A DNA stretch of 64,000 bases, taken from positions 930,001 to 994,000 of the forward strand of contig NZ_JACBZL010000001.1 of NCBI RefSeq assembly GCF_013408445.1, written 5' to 3'. The notes beneath the pieces were generated by a model. It saw nothing but the letters and a program-made list of their open reading frames with translations. It was not told where the DNA came from and did not search any database. The DNA is from Corynebacterium tuberculostearicum. GTDB taxonomy: Bacteria; Actinomycetota; Actinomycetes; Mycobacteriales; Mycobacteriaceae. Position 1 is the first letter of the stretch. Every line of letters begins with the position of its first letter. A program made the translations under genes and the position numbers. Shown in pieces: positions 19,801 through 27,606 of this stretch.

Positions 19801-21741
19801 CTATTGTGCCCGCAGGGTCAGCCGCGGTGCTGGTTTCGAAGTCGGAATATTGTCACGATTAAGTAGCCACGAGGCGATATCGCGGAAGATAGGTGCCGCC
19901 GACTGGCCGCCGCCTCCATTGCCCTCCACGCCGGACTTAGGCTCATCCACCATGACCGCAACAACGAAGCGCGGATCATCGGCGGGTGCGACGCCGGCAA
20001 AGGTGATCCAATAGGCGGAATTCGAATACGCCCCGGTATTTGGGTCCACCTTCTGGGCCGTACCGGTCTTGCCGGAAAGCTGATAGCCCTTAAGCTGCGC
20101 ATTGCCGGCCGTACCGTTTTGCAGGCCGGCATCATCGTCTTGGAAGACGGCACGGAACATGTCCACCGTAGTCTTGGCAGTCTCCGGGCTAACCACCTGG
20201 TTCTTTTCCGGTTCCTCTAGCTTTTCGTCCTTGCCGTCTGGGCCCTTGACCGAGTCAATGATGCGCGGCTCGATACGCTCGCCACCATTGGCCAACGCTT
20301 GGTACACGCTGGCCATCTGCAAGGTGGTCCACGACTGGCCCTGGCCAATAGGCAGGTTAGCGAAGGTGCCGCCGGACCATTGCTCCAAGTCTGGGACGCT
20401 GCCGGCCGATTCGTTCGGCAGCTCAATACCGGTGGTATTGCCCAACCCAAACTTCTTGAGGTACTCGGCGTACTTTTCTTGGCCCAACTTATCGGCGATC
20501 ATCAAGGTACCGACGTTGGAGGACTTACCAAAGATGCCGGTGGTGGTATACGGCTCGGTGCCGTGTTCCCAGGCATCATTGACCGTCACGCCCGCCATAT
20601 CGATGGAACCGGGGACCTGGTGCACCTCATCCGGGGTGGTCACGCCCTCCTGCAGTGCAGCAGCCGCGGTAACCACCTTGGCTACAGAACCCGGCTCATA
20701 AGGATGGGAAACGCTGCGGTTTTCAAAGTCCTTACCCTCATCAAGCTGATCCTCAACATTCTTATTGGGATCCACGGTATCGGTATTGGCCATGGCAAGC
20801 ACCTGGCCGGTGGCAGCATCGAGAACTACTGCTTCCGCACCAGAAGCCTTGGAGTTGGCCTTGGCCTTTTCCAGCTTCTGCTGAACGTAGGTCTGCAGGT
20901 CCAGATCCAAAGTGAGGGTGACGTCGCGACCATCAACGGTATCCACGACGTCACGCAGAGTGCCTGGAATCACCTGGCCATCTGCGGAGACGTCCTCGGT
21001 GGACTGGCCGTCAATGCCAGTAAGCTCCGTATCGCGCGCGGCCTCGAAACCGAACTGGCCATGGCCGTCCATCGACACCTTGCCCACAACGTTTTCACCA
21101 ATGGCGCCGTTGGGGTACTGGCGAATGTCTTGGCGGTCCGCTGCCACTCCGTGGTACTTATTGGCGATCTCTACGGCAACGTCCGGGTCGACGTTGCGCA
21201 CCAGTACCTCATACTGGGTATCGGCTTTGAGCTTATTGAAGATATCGTCCTTATCCACCTTGGAGGTCGAAGCGCCGGAATCCTCAATCAACTTCGGGAT
21301 TCCCTCAGACATGTCCTTGAGGGTCTCCTCCATCTTCTTGGTGAGGAAGCTATCCAGCTTCTTATCATCCATGCCCTCGGTCGAGCCATCGTTTTGGGCC
21401 TCGATCTCGGCCTTGTCCTTTAGCTCATCGCGAAGTCGGGTCGGCGAGACAGTCAAGGAACGAGACTTCATCGTGTAGGCGAGGCGCTGGCCATCACGGT
21501 CTAAGATCTCTCCCCTACGGGCCGGCTCAATATAGACGCGCTCGCGCTGCGTTACGGCCTTGGCGGAAAGGTCTGGGCCCCACACAAGCTGCACCCACGC
21601 CAAGCGCCCAGCGAGGACGACCATCGCCACGAGCACCACGGATACGATGATGCGCAGGCGTTTGCGCATCATTTTCTTTTGCGGCACCGCGGAGCTGGCA
21701 GAGCGGCGCGGGCGGCGCCTAGCCTTACTTGGCGTAGTCAC
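19801..21741 (-). CDS. ftsI: Septal peptidoglycan transpeptidase FtsI (PBP3)
   Basis: Class B penicillin-binding protein crosslinking septal peptidoglycan, partner of FtsW. The 646 residues have a basic cytoplasmic start, one membrane anchor (about 30-52) and a pedestal domain beginning REILDRDGQRLAYT-like (here RGEILDRDGQRLA). The transpeptidase domain carries its three active-site motifs: SVAK (352-355), SSN (407-409) and KTG (558-560). The pedestal contains a charged segment (about 105-175) found in actinobacterial FtsI. The final residues are basic (TLRAQ). It is 126 bases downstream of the FtsL-like gene, with no terminator between them. Confidence 0.96.
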   Translation of the reverse strand: MTTPSKARRRPRRSASSAVPQKKMMRKRLRIIVSVVLVAMVVLAGRLAWVQLVWGPDLSAKAVTQRERVYIEPARRGEILDRDGQRLAYTMKSRSLTVSPTRLRDELKDKAEIEAQNDGSTEGMDDKKLDSFLTKKMEETLKDMSEGIPKLIEDSGASTSKVDKDDIFNKLKADTQYEVLVRNVDPDVAVEIANKYHGVAADRQDIRQYPNGAIGENVVGKVSMDGHGQFGFEAARDTELTGIDGQSTEDVSADGQVIPGTLRDVVDTVDGRDVTLTLDLDLQTYVQQKLEKAKANSKASGAEAVVLDAATGQVLAMANTDTVDPNKNVEDQLDEGKDFENRSVSHPYEPGSVAKVVTAAAALQEGVTTPDEVHQVPGSIDMAGVTVNDAWEHGTEPYTTTGIFGKSSNVGTLMIADKLGQEKYAEYLKKFGLGNTTGIELPNESAGSVPDLEQWSGGTFANLPIGQGQSWTTLQMASVYQALANGGERIEPRIIDSVKGPDGKDEKLEEPEKNQVVSPETAKTTVDMFRAVFQDDDAGLQNGTAGNAQLKGYQLSGKTGTAQKVDPNTGAYSNSAYWITFAGVAPADDPRFVVAVMVDEPKSGVEGNGGGGQSAAPIFRDIASWLLNRDNIPTSKPAPRLTLRAQ

Positions 21742-21867
21742 AGTCCAGTGTCACCTTCCCTATTTCCGCCACAATTTCTTGCGTGTATTGATTGTGCCCT
21801 ACAAAAGTGAGAATGCCCGCGCCACCACGCGCGAGCATCATCTTTTTCACCGATTATTCTTCTCTAG

Positions 21868-22665
21868 CTACTCGGCGCGGCTGGCATACGGCGCACGGGC
21901 AGGAAGGTTAGGTCGCGCATTGTCTTGGGAGGCACCGGCATCGCCGGTCTCGCGGTCCGAGTTGCGGTCGCCGGCATCGCCACCATTGCTGGTGCGCTGC
22001 TGTCCCTGTGGCACGGCATTGAGGGAATCCGACATCCCCTCAGTGTCCTTTGGGTCGCTAGAAGCCTGGCCCGGGCGGATTGGTTCACCGTTGACATCAA
22101 TGAGCTTTTCGGTATCCGGGGTGCCTTCGCGCTTGTCGACGATCTTTCCATCGCCGCCAACTTCCGCAATACCCGGCTGCTTGGGAATAGCCATTCCCAT
22201 TTCATCCGCGCGGCGCGCAATATCAGCAGAAGAGCTGAGATTCTCCGCATCGCGGTTGAGGGTCTCAATCTGGTTATCCAGTTGGGAATCCTGCACGGTC
22301 AGCTGCTGGATGGCAAAGGTTTGCTTGGTAGACAGACCCGACAGCCACATGGCCAAAGCCACGCCGACGATAAGCAGCGTGAGGGAAATGACGCCCAACC
22401 GGGTAAGGAGCCCGTTCTTCTTCGTCTGGGGCTGCAGCTGACGGCCACGGAAGCTCACTACCTGCTTCGAACCCAGGCGCTTCGTGCTGCGGTGCGGCAC
22501 GCGAGTGCGGCTCGGAGCACGCTTGGTGCTAGGACGCTCGCGCAGCGCCGTCGGGGCTCCGGTATCGATTCCGGTGGTGAAGTCTCGGCTGGCGCCCATG
22601 GTGCGAGTGGCCTCTCTGTCGCGGCTGTCAGTCTTTAGGTGGTTGCGGCGTGGGATGGTGCTCAT
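21868..22665 (-). CDS. ftsL: FtsL-like bitopic division protein
   Basis: A 265-residue bitopic protein in the ftsL position between rsmH and ftsI. The first 85 residues are a basic, disordered cytoplasmic domain. A single transmembrane helix follows (about 89-108), then a leucine-zipper-like coiled coil ([18 protein letters not shown] region) and a hydrophilic Gly/Asn/Asp-rich extracellular tail of about 110 residues. This layout fits FtsL in the FtsQLB complex, although sequence conservation is low and both ends are long. Its ATG overlaps the rsmH stop (ATGA), giving translational coupling. Naming rests on position and topology. Confidence 0.82.
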   Translation of the reverse strand: MSTIPRRNHLKTDSRDREATRTMGASRDFTTGIDTGAPTALRERPSTKRAPSRTRVPHRSTKRLGSKQVVSFRGRQLQPQTKKNGLLTRLGVISLTLLIVGVALAMWLSGLSTKQTFAIQQLTVQDSQLDNQIETLNRDAENLSSSADIARRADEMGMAIPKQPGIAEVGGDGKIVDKREGTPDTEKLIDVNGEPIRPGQASSDPKDTEGMSDSLNAVPQGQQRTSNGGDAGDRNSDRETGDAGASQDNARPNLPARAPYASRAE

Positions 22666-23702
22666 TGCCTGCCTCCCGGCGGTAGAAATTCTGGCATTCC
22701 CTCGAGTCTTTCGATGGCACGAACACGCACCGACGCGGCTCGCGAATTTTCCGCGACCTCCTCTTCAGAGGCCTTTTCCGCCCCGCGCGTAACGATCTTG
22801 AACTTCGGCGCGGTGCCTGGCAGATCCATCGGCAGCCCAGCCGGCGTCTTGGAAGTGGTCAGTTCTTTGAAGGCTGCTTTAACGATGCGGTCTTCCAAAG
22901 ATTGGTAGCTCATGAATACGGCACGGCCGCCTTCTGAAAGCGCCTGGGTTATGACCGGCAGGACATTTTCGATAGCTTCCAACTCGCGATTGACCTCAAC
23001 CCGCAGCGCTTGGAAGGTGCGCTTGGCGGGGTGCCCTCCGGTACGGCGGGTCGCAGCGGGAATGACATCATAAAGCAGCTCAACGAGCCGCGCGGAGTTC
23101 TCGAAAGGCTCCTTGTCGCGCTCTTTCAACACGGCAGAGGCAATTTTTCCCGCGAAACGCTCATCACCATAGGTTTTGAGGACGCGAGCCAAGTCACCGT
23201 GCGAATAGGTATTAAGCACATCCGCCGCAGTAATCCCCTGCGAAGGGTCCATGCGCATATCCAGCGGTGCATCCGCCTTATAAGCGAATCCGCGGTCAGC
23301 CTGGTCTAGCTGCATGGAGGAAACACCAAGGTCAAAAAGGGCGCCGGCAATGCCTACGGTGCGGGCCGAATCAAAGATGTCGCCGTCGCCTTCCGCGATG
23401 GCGCTGCCCAGCTCATCGAATCGTGCATTAACGCCGACAAAGCGATCGCCATAGGGCGCAAGACGTTCGGATGCATTGCGTAGCGCCTGCTTATCGCGGT
23501 CAACGCCTATGACTCGAGCCTCGGGGAAAGATTCCAGGAAGTAGCGAGTGTGGCCACCGGCGCCCAGGGTGGCGTCGACAAGCACTGCCTTATCCCCCGC
23601 CGCTTCTACCTGGGGGCGCAGGAGATCGGCCATGCGCTCGCGCATGACCGGCACGTGGCCGTGGTTTTCGGCCACATCATAATTTAGGTCTTTGGTAGCC
23701 AT
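22662..23702 (-). CDS. rsmH: 16S rRNA m4C1402 methyltransferase RsmH (MraW)
   Basis: S-adenosylmethionine-dependent N4-methyltransferase acting on C1402 in the ribosomal decoding centre. The 346 residues include [18 protein letters not shown] (SAM motif I), [18 protein letters not shown] and the conserved [17 protein letters not shown]. The ATG at 23702 is preferred; a TTG four codons upstream is possible, and the nearby purine run AAAGGGGG could serve either. An unusual hairpin lies in the mraZ-rsmH gap upstream. The family is 310-350 residues long. Confidence 0.95.
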   Translation of the reverse strand: MATKDLNYDVAENHGHVPVMRERMADLLRPQVEAAGDKAVLVDATLGAGGHTRYFLESFPEARVIGVDRDKQALRNASERLAPYGDRFVGVNARFDELGSAIAEGDGDIFDSARTVGIAGALFDLGVSSMQLDQADRGFAYKADAPLDMRMDPSQGITAADVLNTYSHGDLARVLKTYGDERFAGKIASAVLKERDKEPFENSARLVELLYDVIPAATRRTGGHPAKRTFQALRVEVNRELEAIENVLPVITQALSEGGRAVFMSYQSLEDRIVKAAFKELTTSKTPAGLPMDLPGTAPKFKIVTRGAEKASEEEVAENSRAASVRVRAIERLEGMPEFLPPGGRQ

Positions 23703-23769
23703 GTCTCCCCGCAACCCCCTTTCTCAAATTCCCTGACTTCCAGTGGTGGAAAGCATGCGAGTGCGTATA

Positions 23770-23838
23770 GGGCCCTGTCCGAGGCAGGTTTCTGATATCG
23801 GGGAAGTACACCAGAATCATCCGCCTCGGACAGAGTCC
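23770..23838 (-). other. Long hairpin between mraZ and rsmH
   Basis: Arms CTGTCCGAGGC (23775-23785) and GCCTCGGACAG (23823-23833) pair perfectly. After one mismatch the stem extends outward by four more pairs (23770-23773 with 23835-23838, one of them G-U). The 37-base loop contains a further short stem, TTCTG/CAGAA. No T-run follows on the minus strand. It may act as a processing or attenuation site in the mraZ-rsmH mRNA. Confidence 0.6.
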
Positions 23839-23860
23839 TTACACGCACTCTTGTGCAGGC

Positions 23861-24295
23861 TTAGAGCAAGCCCGCCAGCACGTCATCGGCATCTGCTGCC
23901 GAATAAGCATCTTCAGTTTGCGACTGGTACTCAGCCCACGCGGCTGCGTCCCAAATTTCGAGAAAGTCCACAGAGCCAACCACAACGCACTCCTTGGACA
24001 AGTTGGCATATTCCCGATGCCCCGCGGACAACGTAATGCGCCCATGCCCATCCGGCCGCTGTTCGTCCGCACTTGCTGCCAAGTTACGAATGAAAGCTCG
24101 TGCTTCTGGGTTGGTTCGAGAAACCGCCGCAGCCTTCCGCGCACGTGCCGCAAATTCCTCCCGCGGGTACACGGCCAGCGAGTGGTCCTGCCCCTTGGTG
24201 ACCATGAGGCCACCCGCGAGTTCATCGCGAAACTTTGCCGGAAGCGTAAGACGTCCCTTGTCATCGAGCTTCGGAGTGTAGGTTCCGAGAAACAT
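23861..24295 (-). CDS. mraZ: Transcriptional regulator MraZ
   Basis: AbrB-like (SpoVT/AbrB) DNA-binding protein, first gene of the division cluster and known as regulator of its own operon. The 144 residues contain two MraZ repeats. The first starts [20 protein letters not shown] and the second contains [16 protein letters not shown], with the conserved DxKGR and DxxGR signatures. The ATG at 24295 is preferred over a GTG four codons upstream, which lies too close to AAGGAAGG. Upstream lies an array of TGGGN repeats (separate entries), the known MraZ recognition element. This supports autoregulation. Confidence 0.95.
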   Translation of the reverse strand: MFLGTYTPKLDDKGRLTLPAKFRDELAGGLMVTKGQDHSLAVYPREEFAARARKAAAVSRTNPEARAFIRNLAASADEQRPDGHGRITLSAGHREYANLSKECVVVGSVDFLEIWDAAAWAEYQSQTEDAYSAADADDVLAGLL

Positions 24296-24380
24296 CCCGG
24301 CGTCCACCTTCCTTACTCAAAAACTCCGGATTCTCTTACTTCAGAATCGAGACCCTTGAGCCCCTCTTTCCTCCGCTGCG

Positions 24381-24415
24381 CCCCACTCTACCCCACTTTC
24401 CCCCACCTAACCCAC
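24381..24415 (-). promoter_or_regulatory. MraZ operator, proximal cluster of four TGGGN repeats
   Basis: Read on the minus strand there are four GTGGG elements, at 24411-24415, 24402-24406, 24392-24396 and 24382-24386, spaced 9, 10 and 10 bases. They lie about 90-120 bases before the mraZ ATG. MraZ proteins are known to bind direct TGGGN repeats with about 10-bp spacing. Confidence 0.8.
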
Positions 24416-24522
24416 TTAAAGCGGCGTGTCCCTCGGATTACTTTCAATTACGTGCAGCTAGATAATGGTTTTTCCGGTGGGAAGAAATCCCGCGAAAGGC
24501 CTTGACAGCTCACTACAACCGC

Positions 24523-24580
24523 CCCACTCACCCCACCCGTAACACCAATATAATGCGCCCCACTCCACCCACCGACCCCA
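24523..24580 (-). promoter_or_regulatory. MraZ operator, middle clusters (2 + 3 repeats)
   Basis: TGGG elements on the minus strand at 24532-24535 and 24523-24526 (9-base spacing), then at 24577-24580, 24568-24571 and 24559-24562 (9-base spacing). A -10-like TATATT lies between the clusters. Same motif and spacing as the proximal cluster. Confidence 0.65.
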
Positions 24581-24615
24581 TATGCTGTGTTATCGAGGAC
24601 TTTTAGCTAAGTCCA

Positions 24616-24672
24616 TGGGGCAACCACCCCACCATTGCCCACCCAGCGCCTCACCCGTGGGGCAAAGTGGGG
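24616..24672. promoter_or_regulatory. MraZ-type repeats, distal clusters in both orientations
   Basis: Two minus-strand TGGG elements at 24638-24641 and 24628-24631 (10-base spacing) are flanked by plus-strand elements: TGGGG at 24616-24620 and GTGGGG at 24657-24662 and 24667-24672 (10-base spacing). The mixed orientation differs from the other clusters, so MraZ binding here is less certain. Confidence 0.5.
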
Positions 24673-24689
24673 AATTTTGGCGAGATACA

Positions 24690-24727
24690 AAAATGCCCCG
24701 GTTGACCCTCACTGGGCCAACCGGGGC
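24690..24727 (-). terminator. Terminator of the DUF3040 gene
   Basis: Perfect 10-bp arms GCCCCGGTTG (24695-24704) and CAACCGGGGC (24718-24727). On the minus strand they are followed by ATTTTTGTATC, a classical intrinsic terminator just past the stop codon. Confidence 0.85.
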
Positions 24728-24745
24728 GAACTAAATGAAAAAGCG

Positions 24746-25144
24746 CTAACGCTCCTCAAAGCGGCGACGGAAGTTTTCCTCCAACTTGCCGCTGACTCCA
24801 CCACTGCGGGACGCGGACTTCTTTGCACGAGCGCTCGAATAATGGCCCTGGGCAGAATGCCCAGATCCATCTCCGCGCAGCATCCACACACCGGCGGCAA
24901 ACATCACCAAAAAGCCCGCGATAGAAAGCACGATAAACCACAGGCTTTGCTGGGCGAGAGCAACACCGCCGATAAGCATGCAAAGGCCAACGACGACGAG
25001 CGCTACGCCTCGGAGGGTTACCGCACCGCCAGATCCGCCGAACGACGTAGGCTCAGAAACGGAAGCGCCAAACTTAGGATCGTCAGCAAGTAACGATTCC
25101 TCAATTTCACGGAGCGTGCGCTGCTCCTGCTCGGAAAGAGACAC
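24746..25144 (-). CDS. DUF3040 small membrane protein
   Basis: A 132-residue protein of the actinobacterial DUF3040 family. The N-terminal motif SLSEQEQRTLREIEESLLADDPKF is characteristic (residues 2-25). Two transmembrane helices follow (about 43-62 and 67-88), then a basic tail with KKSASRSGG and RRRFEER. The GTG start at 25144 has a near-ideal ribosome site, GGAGGAACA. A -10-like TAGTAT lies about 50 bases upstream, and a strong terminator lies downstream. Homologues lie beside mraZ in mycobacteria and corynebacteria. Its function is unknown. Confidence 0.88.
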   Translation of the reverse strand: MSLSEQEQRTLREIEESLLADDPKFGASVSEPTSFGGSGGAVTLRGVALVVVGLCMLIGGVALAQQSLWFIVLSIAGFLVMFAAGVWMLRGDGSGHSAQGHYSSARAKKSASRSGGVSGKLEENFRRRFEER

Positions 25145-25253
25145 TGTTCCTCCAACTAGGGATTGAGCTTCGGGCGGTGATAGTTCTATCTATACTAACG
25201 CCCAGAATAATCAGTATGTTCCCCAAAAGGTAGTGAGCGCCCCCACGGAGTGA

Positions 25254-25685
25254 CTACGCAGCAAAAGAGCCGAAAGTAGTCCCTGCCTCACTTTCATCCA
25301 AAAATTGTGCGGCATGCTGCATGAGGCCATAAACATATTCCTCGCTCGGCGCTTCATCCAGCCCCGAAGACACGCGCGCACGAGTCCGCGAATACCCCTT
25401 AAAGGATTCAGCCCACCGCTTGTCTTCCACACCGACGAGCGCTAACCGATCCCATGCACTGGAGGGAAGGCGGCGGCGCCGAGCCACTACAGATACAGCG
25501 ACTCGTGCGCCAGCAGTACGTAGAGCCGATTGGTACGCCACCTCTAAAGCTTGATCGAATCGCCCCTCAGCCGCATAACCTCGCGCGGCGTCTAATAATT
25601 CTCGTGCCTGAAAGAGGAACCGTGCCCGCTTGCCACCTTCTCGCCCAAGAGAACGGGTACGCGTTGCCGAAATAATCTGTGCCAT
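25254..25685 (-). CDS. HEPN-like (SAV_6107 family) protein
   Basis: A 143-residue, mostly helical soluble protein. The pattern ARFLFQARELLDAARGYAAE, followed by a basic helix (SVVARRRRLPSSAWDRLA), resembles the SAV_6107-type HEPN family found beside mraZ in Actinobacteria. No Rx4-6H ribonuclease motif of toxin-type HEPN domains is evident, and no MNT-type partner gene is adjacent, so a toxin role is not supported. Assignment is by recollection of the family and by position. Confidence 0.65.
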   Translation of the reverse strand: MAQIISATRTRSLGREGGKRARFLFQARELLDAARGYAAEGRFDQALEVAYQSALRTAGARVAVSVVARRRRLPSSAWDRLALVGVEDKRWAESFKGYSRTRARVSSGLDEAPSEEYVYGLMQHAAQFLDESEAGTTFGSFAA

Positions 25686-25913
25686 TGTCTTTGCCCTTAA
25701 CTAAATAAATAACGTCGTTGAACTGCCCCTGACCCTAAGTAAGCCGCTAGACATTTCAACCCCGAGTATAGTTCACCTGTTCGATTCGAGCAATGTTAAT
25801 AGCTGGACACACGCTTTCCTCAGTCTTCTTGTTCGATTCACTTTTATGAATTTCGAAGAATATAGCGAGCCCTGCTTTCCCCTCCGCCACAGACTTCTGG
25901 TGTCATAGGAAGT

Positions 25914-26468
25914 GTGAGCTTTGAAATTCGCCGCCTAACCCCGCCGGAATTCTCCCTGCTAGCCCCGCAACTGGTGGAAATCTACATCGAGGCAATGCAC
26001 TACAACCCCGCGATCTTGCATAGTCGCATTTCAAGCTGGCGAAATGACGTGACCCGCCCCGGATTCAGCGCGCAGATTGCCACCCATGACAATGGCATCG
26101 TCGGCGTGGCCTATGGGTTCTTAGGTTCCCCAGATAGCTGGTGGGACGCTGAGCTTCGCCGGGGGCTCCTACTACAAGGCGGGCCCACCGAAGAACAGTG
26201 GGACATTGTGCGCAACTACTTTGAGTTGGCAGAGATCCACGTCTTGCCGCAGTACCAGGGGCACGGCCTAGGCAGAAAACTTTTAGAGGGATTGCTATGG
26301 AATGCTCCGGCGCGCTACGCACTGTTGTCCACACCCGAGGTGCCGAACGAGGATAACGGTGCCTTCCGCCTCTATAGAGCCGCCGGCTTCTTCGATGTCC
26401 TCCGTGATCATCTCTACCCCGCCGATGCCCGCCCCTTTGCCATATTGGGCGCGAGCCTGCCGCTGTAA
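25914..26468 (+). CDS. GNAT-family N-acetyltransferase
   Basis: A 184-residue acetyl-CoA-dependent acyltransferase fold. The acetyl-CoA-binding segment is ELAEIHVLPQYQGHGLGRKL (about 102-121) with the Q-x-x-G-x-G/L pattern. The C-terminal part, ALLSTPEVPNEDNGAFRLYR followed by AAGFFDVLRDHLY, matches GNAT motif B. The substrate is unknown. The GTG start at 25914 has AGGAAG only one base away, so the message may be poorly led or leaderless. The intergenic DNA before it (25686-25913) shows nothing I recognise. It is in the same direction as idsA, 50 bases downstream. Confidence 0.85.
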   Translation: MSFEIRRLTPPEFSLLAPQLVEIYIEAMHYNPAILHSRISSWRNDVTRPGFSAQIATHDNGIVGVAYGFLGSPDSWWDAELRRGLLLQGGPTEEQWDIVRNYFELAEIHVLPQYQGHGLGRKLLEGLLWNAPARYALLSTPEVPNEDNGAFRLYRAAGFFDVLRDHLYPADARPFAILGASLPL

Positions 26469-26518
26469 ACCTCTGTTATTTCTTGCGCAGCCTAGCCGGT
26501 ATCGTGTGGGGTGTGACT

Positions 26519-27598
26519 ATGCAGAATATTCCTGAGCTTGCGGAAATCCCCGGTGCGGTGCGCGAGGAACTCGCCACATTCCTTGATCAACGCCGAGGGC
26601 AGGTGGCGGAAATTGGTGCCCCGGTAACCAAGGCCGTGAGCTTTTTGGAATCCTTCGTACTTGACGGCGGCAAGCGAGTGCGCCCTACCTATGCTTGGGC
26701 GGGCTACCTTGCTGCAGGTCGAGGAGAAGAAGAACCCGCGGCTATGCTCCGCGCGGCCGCCTCTTTGGAATTTATCCAAGCCTGCGCTCTTATCCACGAT
26801 GACATTATCGATGCTTCAAATACCCGTCGCGGCAATCCTACGGTGCACCGGGGCGTCGAAAAGCTGCACCGCGAATCGGAATACTTGGGGGATCCAGAGT
26901 TCTTCGGCACCTCCGTGGCAATCTTGGTGGGTGATTTAGCGCTTGTGTATGCAGAAGACATGTTCCAAGATTCCGGCCTGAGTGCGGCCGCTTTGCACCG
27001 TGCCCGCAGCCCGTGGCGCGGCATGCGCACTGAGGTTATCGGTGGACAGCTCTTGGACATCTCTTTGGAGGCGGCAGGGTCCGAATCAGTAGAGCTTGCC
27101 AATTCCGTCAACCGCTATAAGACGGCCGCTTATACCATTGAACGCCCGCTGCACTTGGGCGCCGCCATCGCCGGTGCGAGCGAGGAACTTATCGCAGCCT
27201 TCCGCGGCTATGGGCACGATATAGGCATTGCCTACCAGTTGCGCGACGATCAGCTGGGTGTTTTTGGCGATCCCGCGGTGACCGGCAAACCTGCCGGTGA
27301 TGATCTGCGCGAAGGAAAGCGAACCGAACTTTTAGCGCTAGCGCTCCAGCGCGCGGATGAGTCCGATCCACAAGCTGCTGCTACCCTGCGCAAGCTCATT
27401 GGCCACACCTCAGATCCCCAGGAGCTATCGCGCCTGGCCCAGATCATCGCTGATTCGGGCGCACCAGAAGAGATTGAGCGCCGCATCGATTCCCTAACGC
27501 AATCAGGCCTGCAGCACCTGCACGCCGCGAAGGTGGAGCCCACAGTCACCGAAACCCTAGAGCAGTTGGCCATCAAGGCTACTGCTCGCCGCAAGTAG
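26519..27598 (+). CDS. idsA: Polyprenyl diphosphate (geranylgeranyl-type) synthase
   Basis: Trans-isoprenyl diphosphate synthase elongating allylic diphosphates with isopentenyl diphosphate; corynebacterial IdsA makes geranylgeranyl diphosphate. The 359 residues carry GGKRVRPTYAWAG (IPP binding), the first aspartate-rich motif LIHDDIIDASNTRRG (about 95-110), EVIGGQLLDI and the second aspartate-rich motif YQLRDDQLGVFGDP. The ATG at 26519 is chosen, eight bases after GGGG; a GTG two codons earlier is possible. The short-side residues before the first Asp motif are QACALIHDD, as in long-chain enzymes. Neighbouring mptA uses polyprenyl-phosphate mannose, a sensible pathway link. Confidence 0.93.
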   Translation: MQNIPELAEIPGAVREELATFLDQRRGQVAEIGAPVTKAVSFLESFVLDGGKRVRPTYAWAGYLAAGRGEEEPAAMLRAAASLEFIQACALIHDDIIDASNTRRGNPTVHRGVEKLHRESEYLGDPEFFGTSVAILVGDLALVYAEDMFQDSGLSAAALHRARSPWRGMRTEVIGGQLLDISLEAAGSESVELANSVNRYKTAAYTIERPLHLGAAIAGASEELIAAFRGYGHDIGIAYQLRDDQLGVFGDPAVTGKPAGDDLREGKRTELLALALQRADESDPQAAATLRKLIGHTSDPQELSRLAQIIADSGAPEEIERRIDSLTQSGLQHLHAAKVEPTVTETLEQLAIKATARRK

Positions 27599-27606
27599 GT
27601 TGTGCC

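Noticed and set aside
25254..25685. HEPN-type toxin of a toxin-antitoxin pair
   Set aside because: No Rx4-6H catalytic motif and no MNT or other antitoxin gene adjacent. The location beside mraZ is a conserved housekeeping context.
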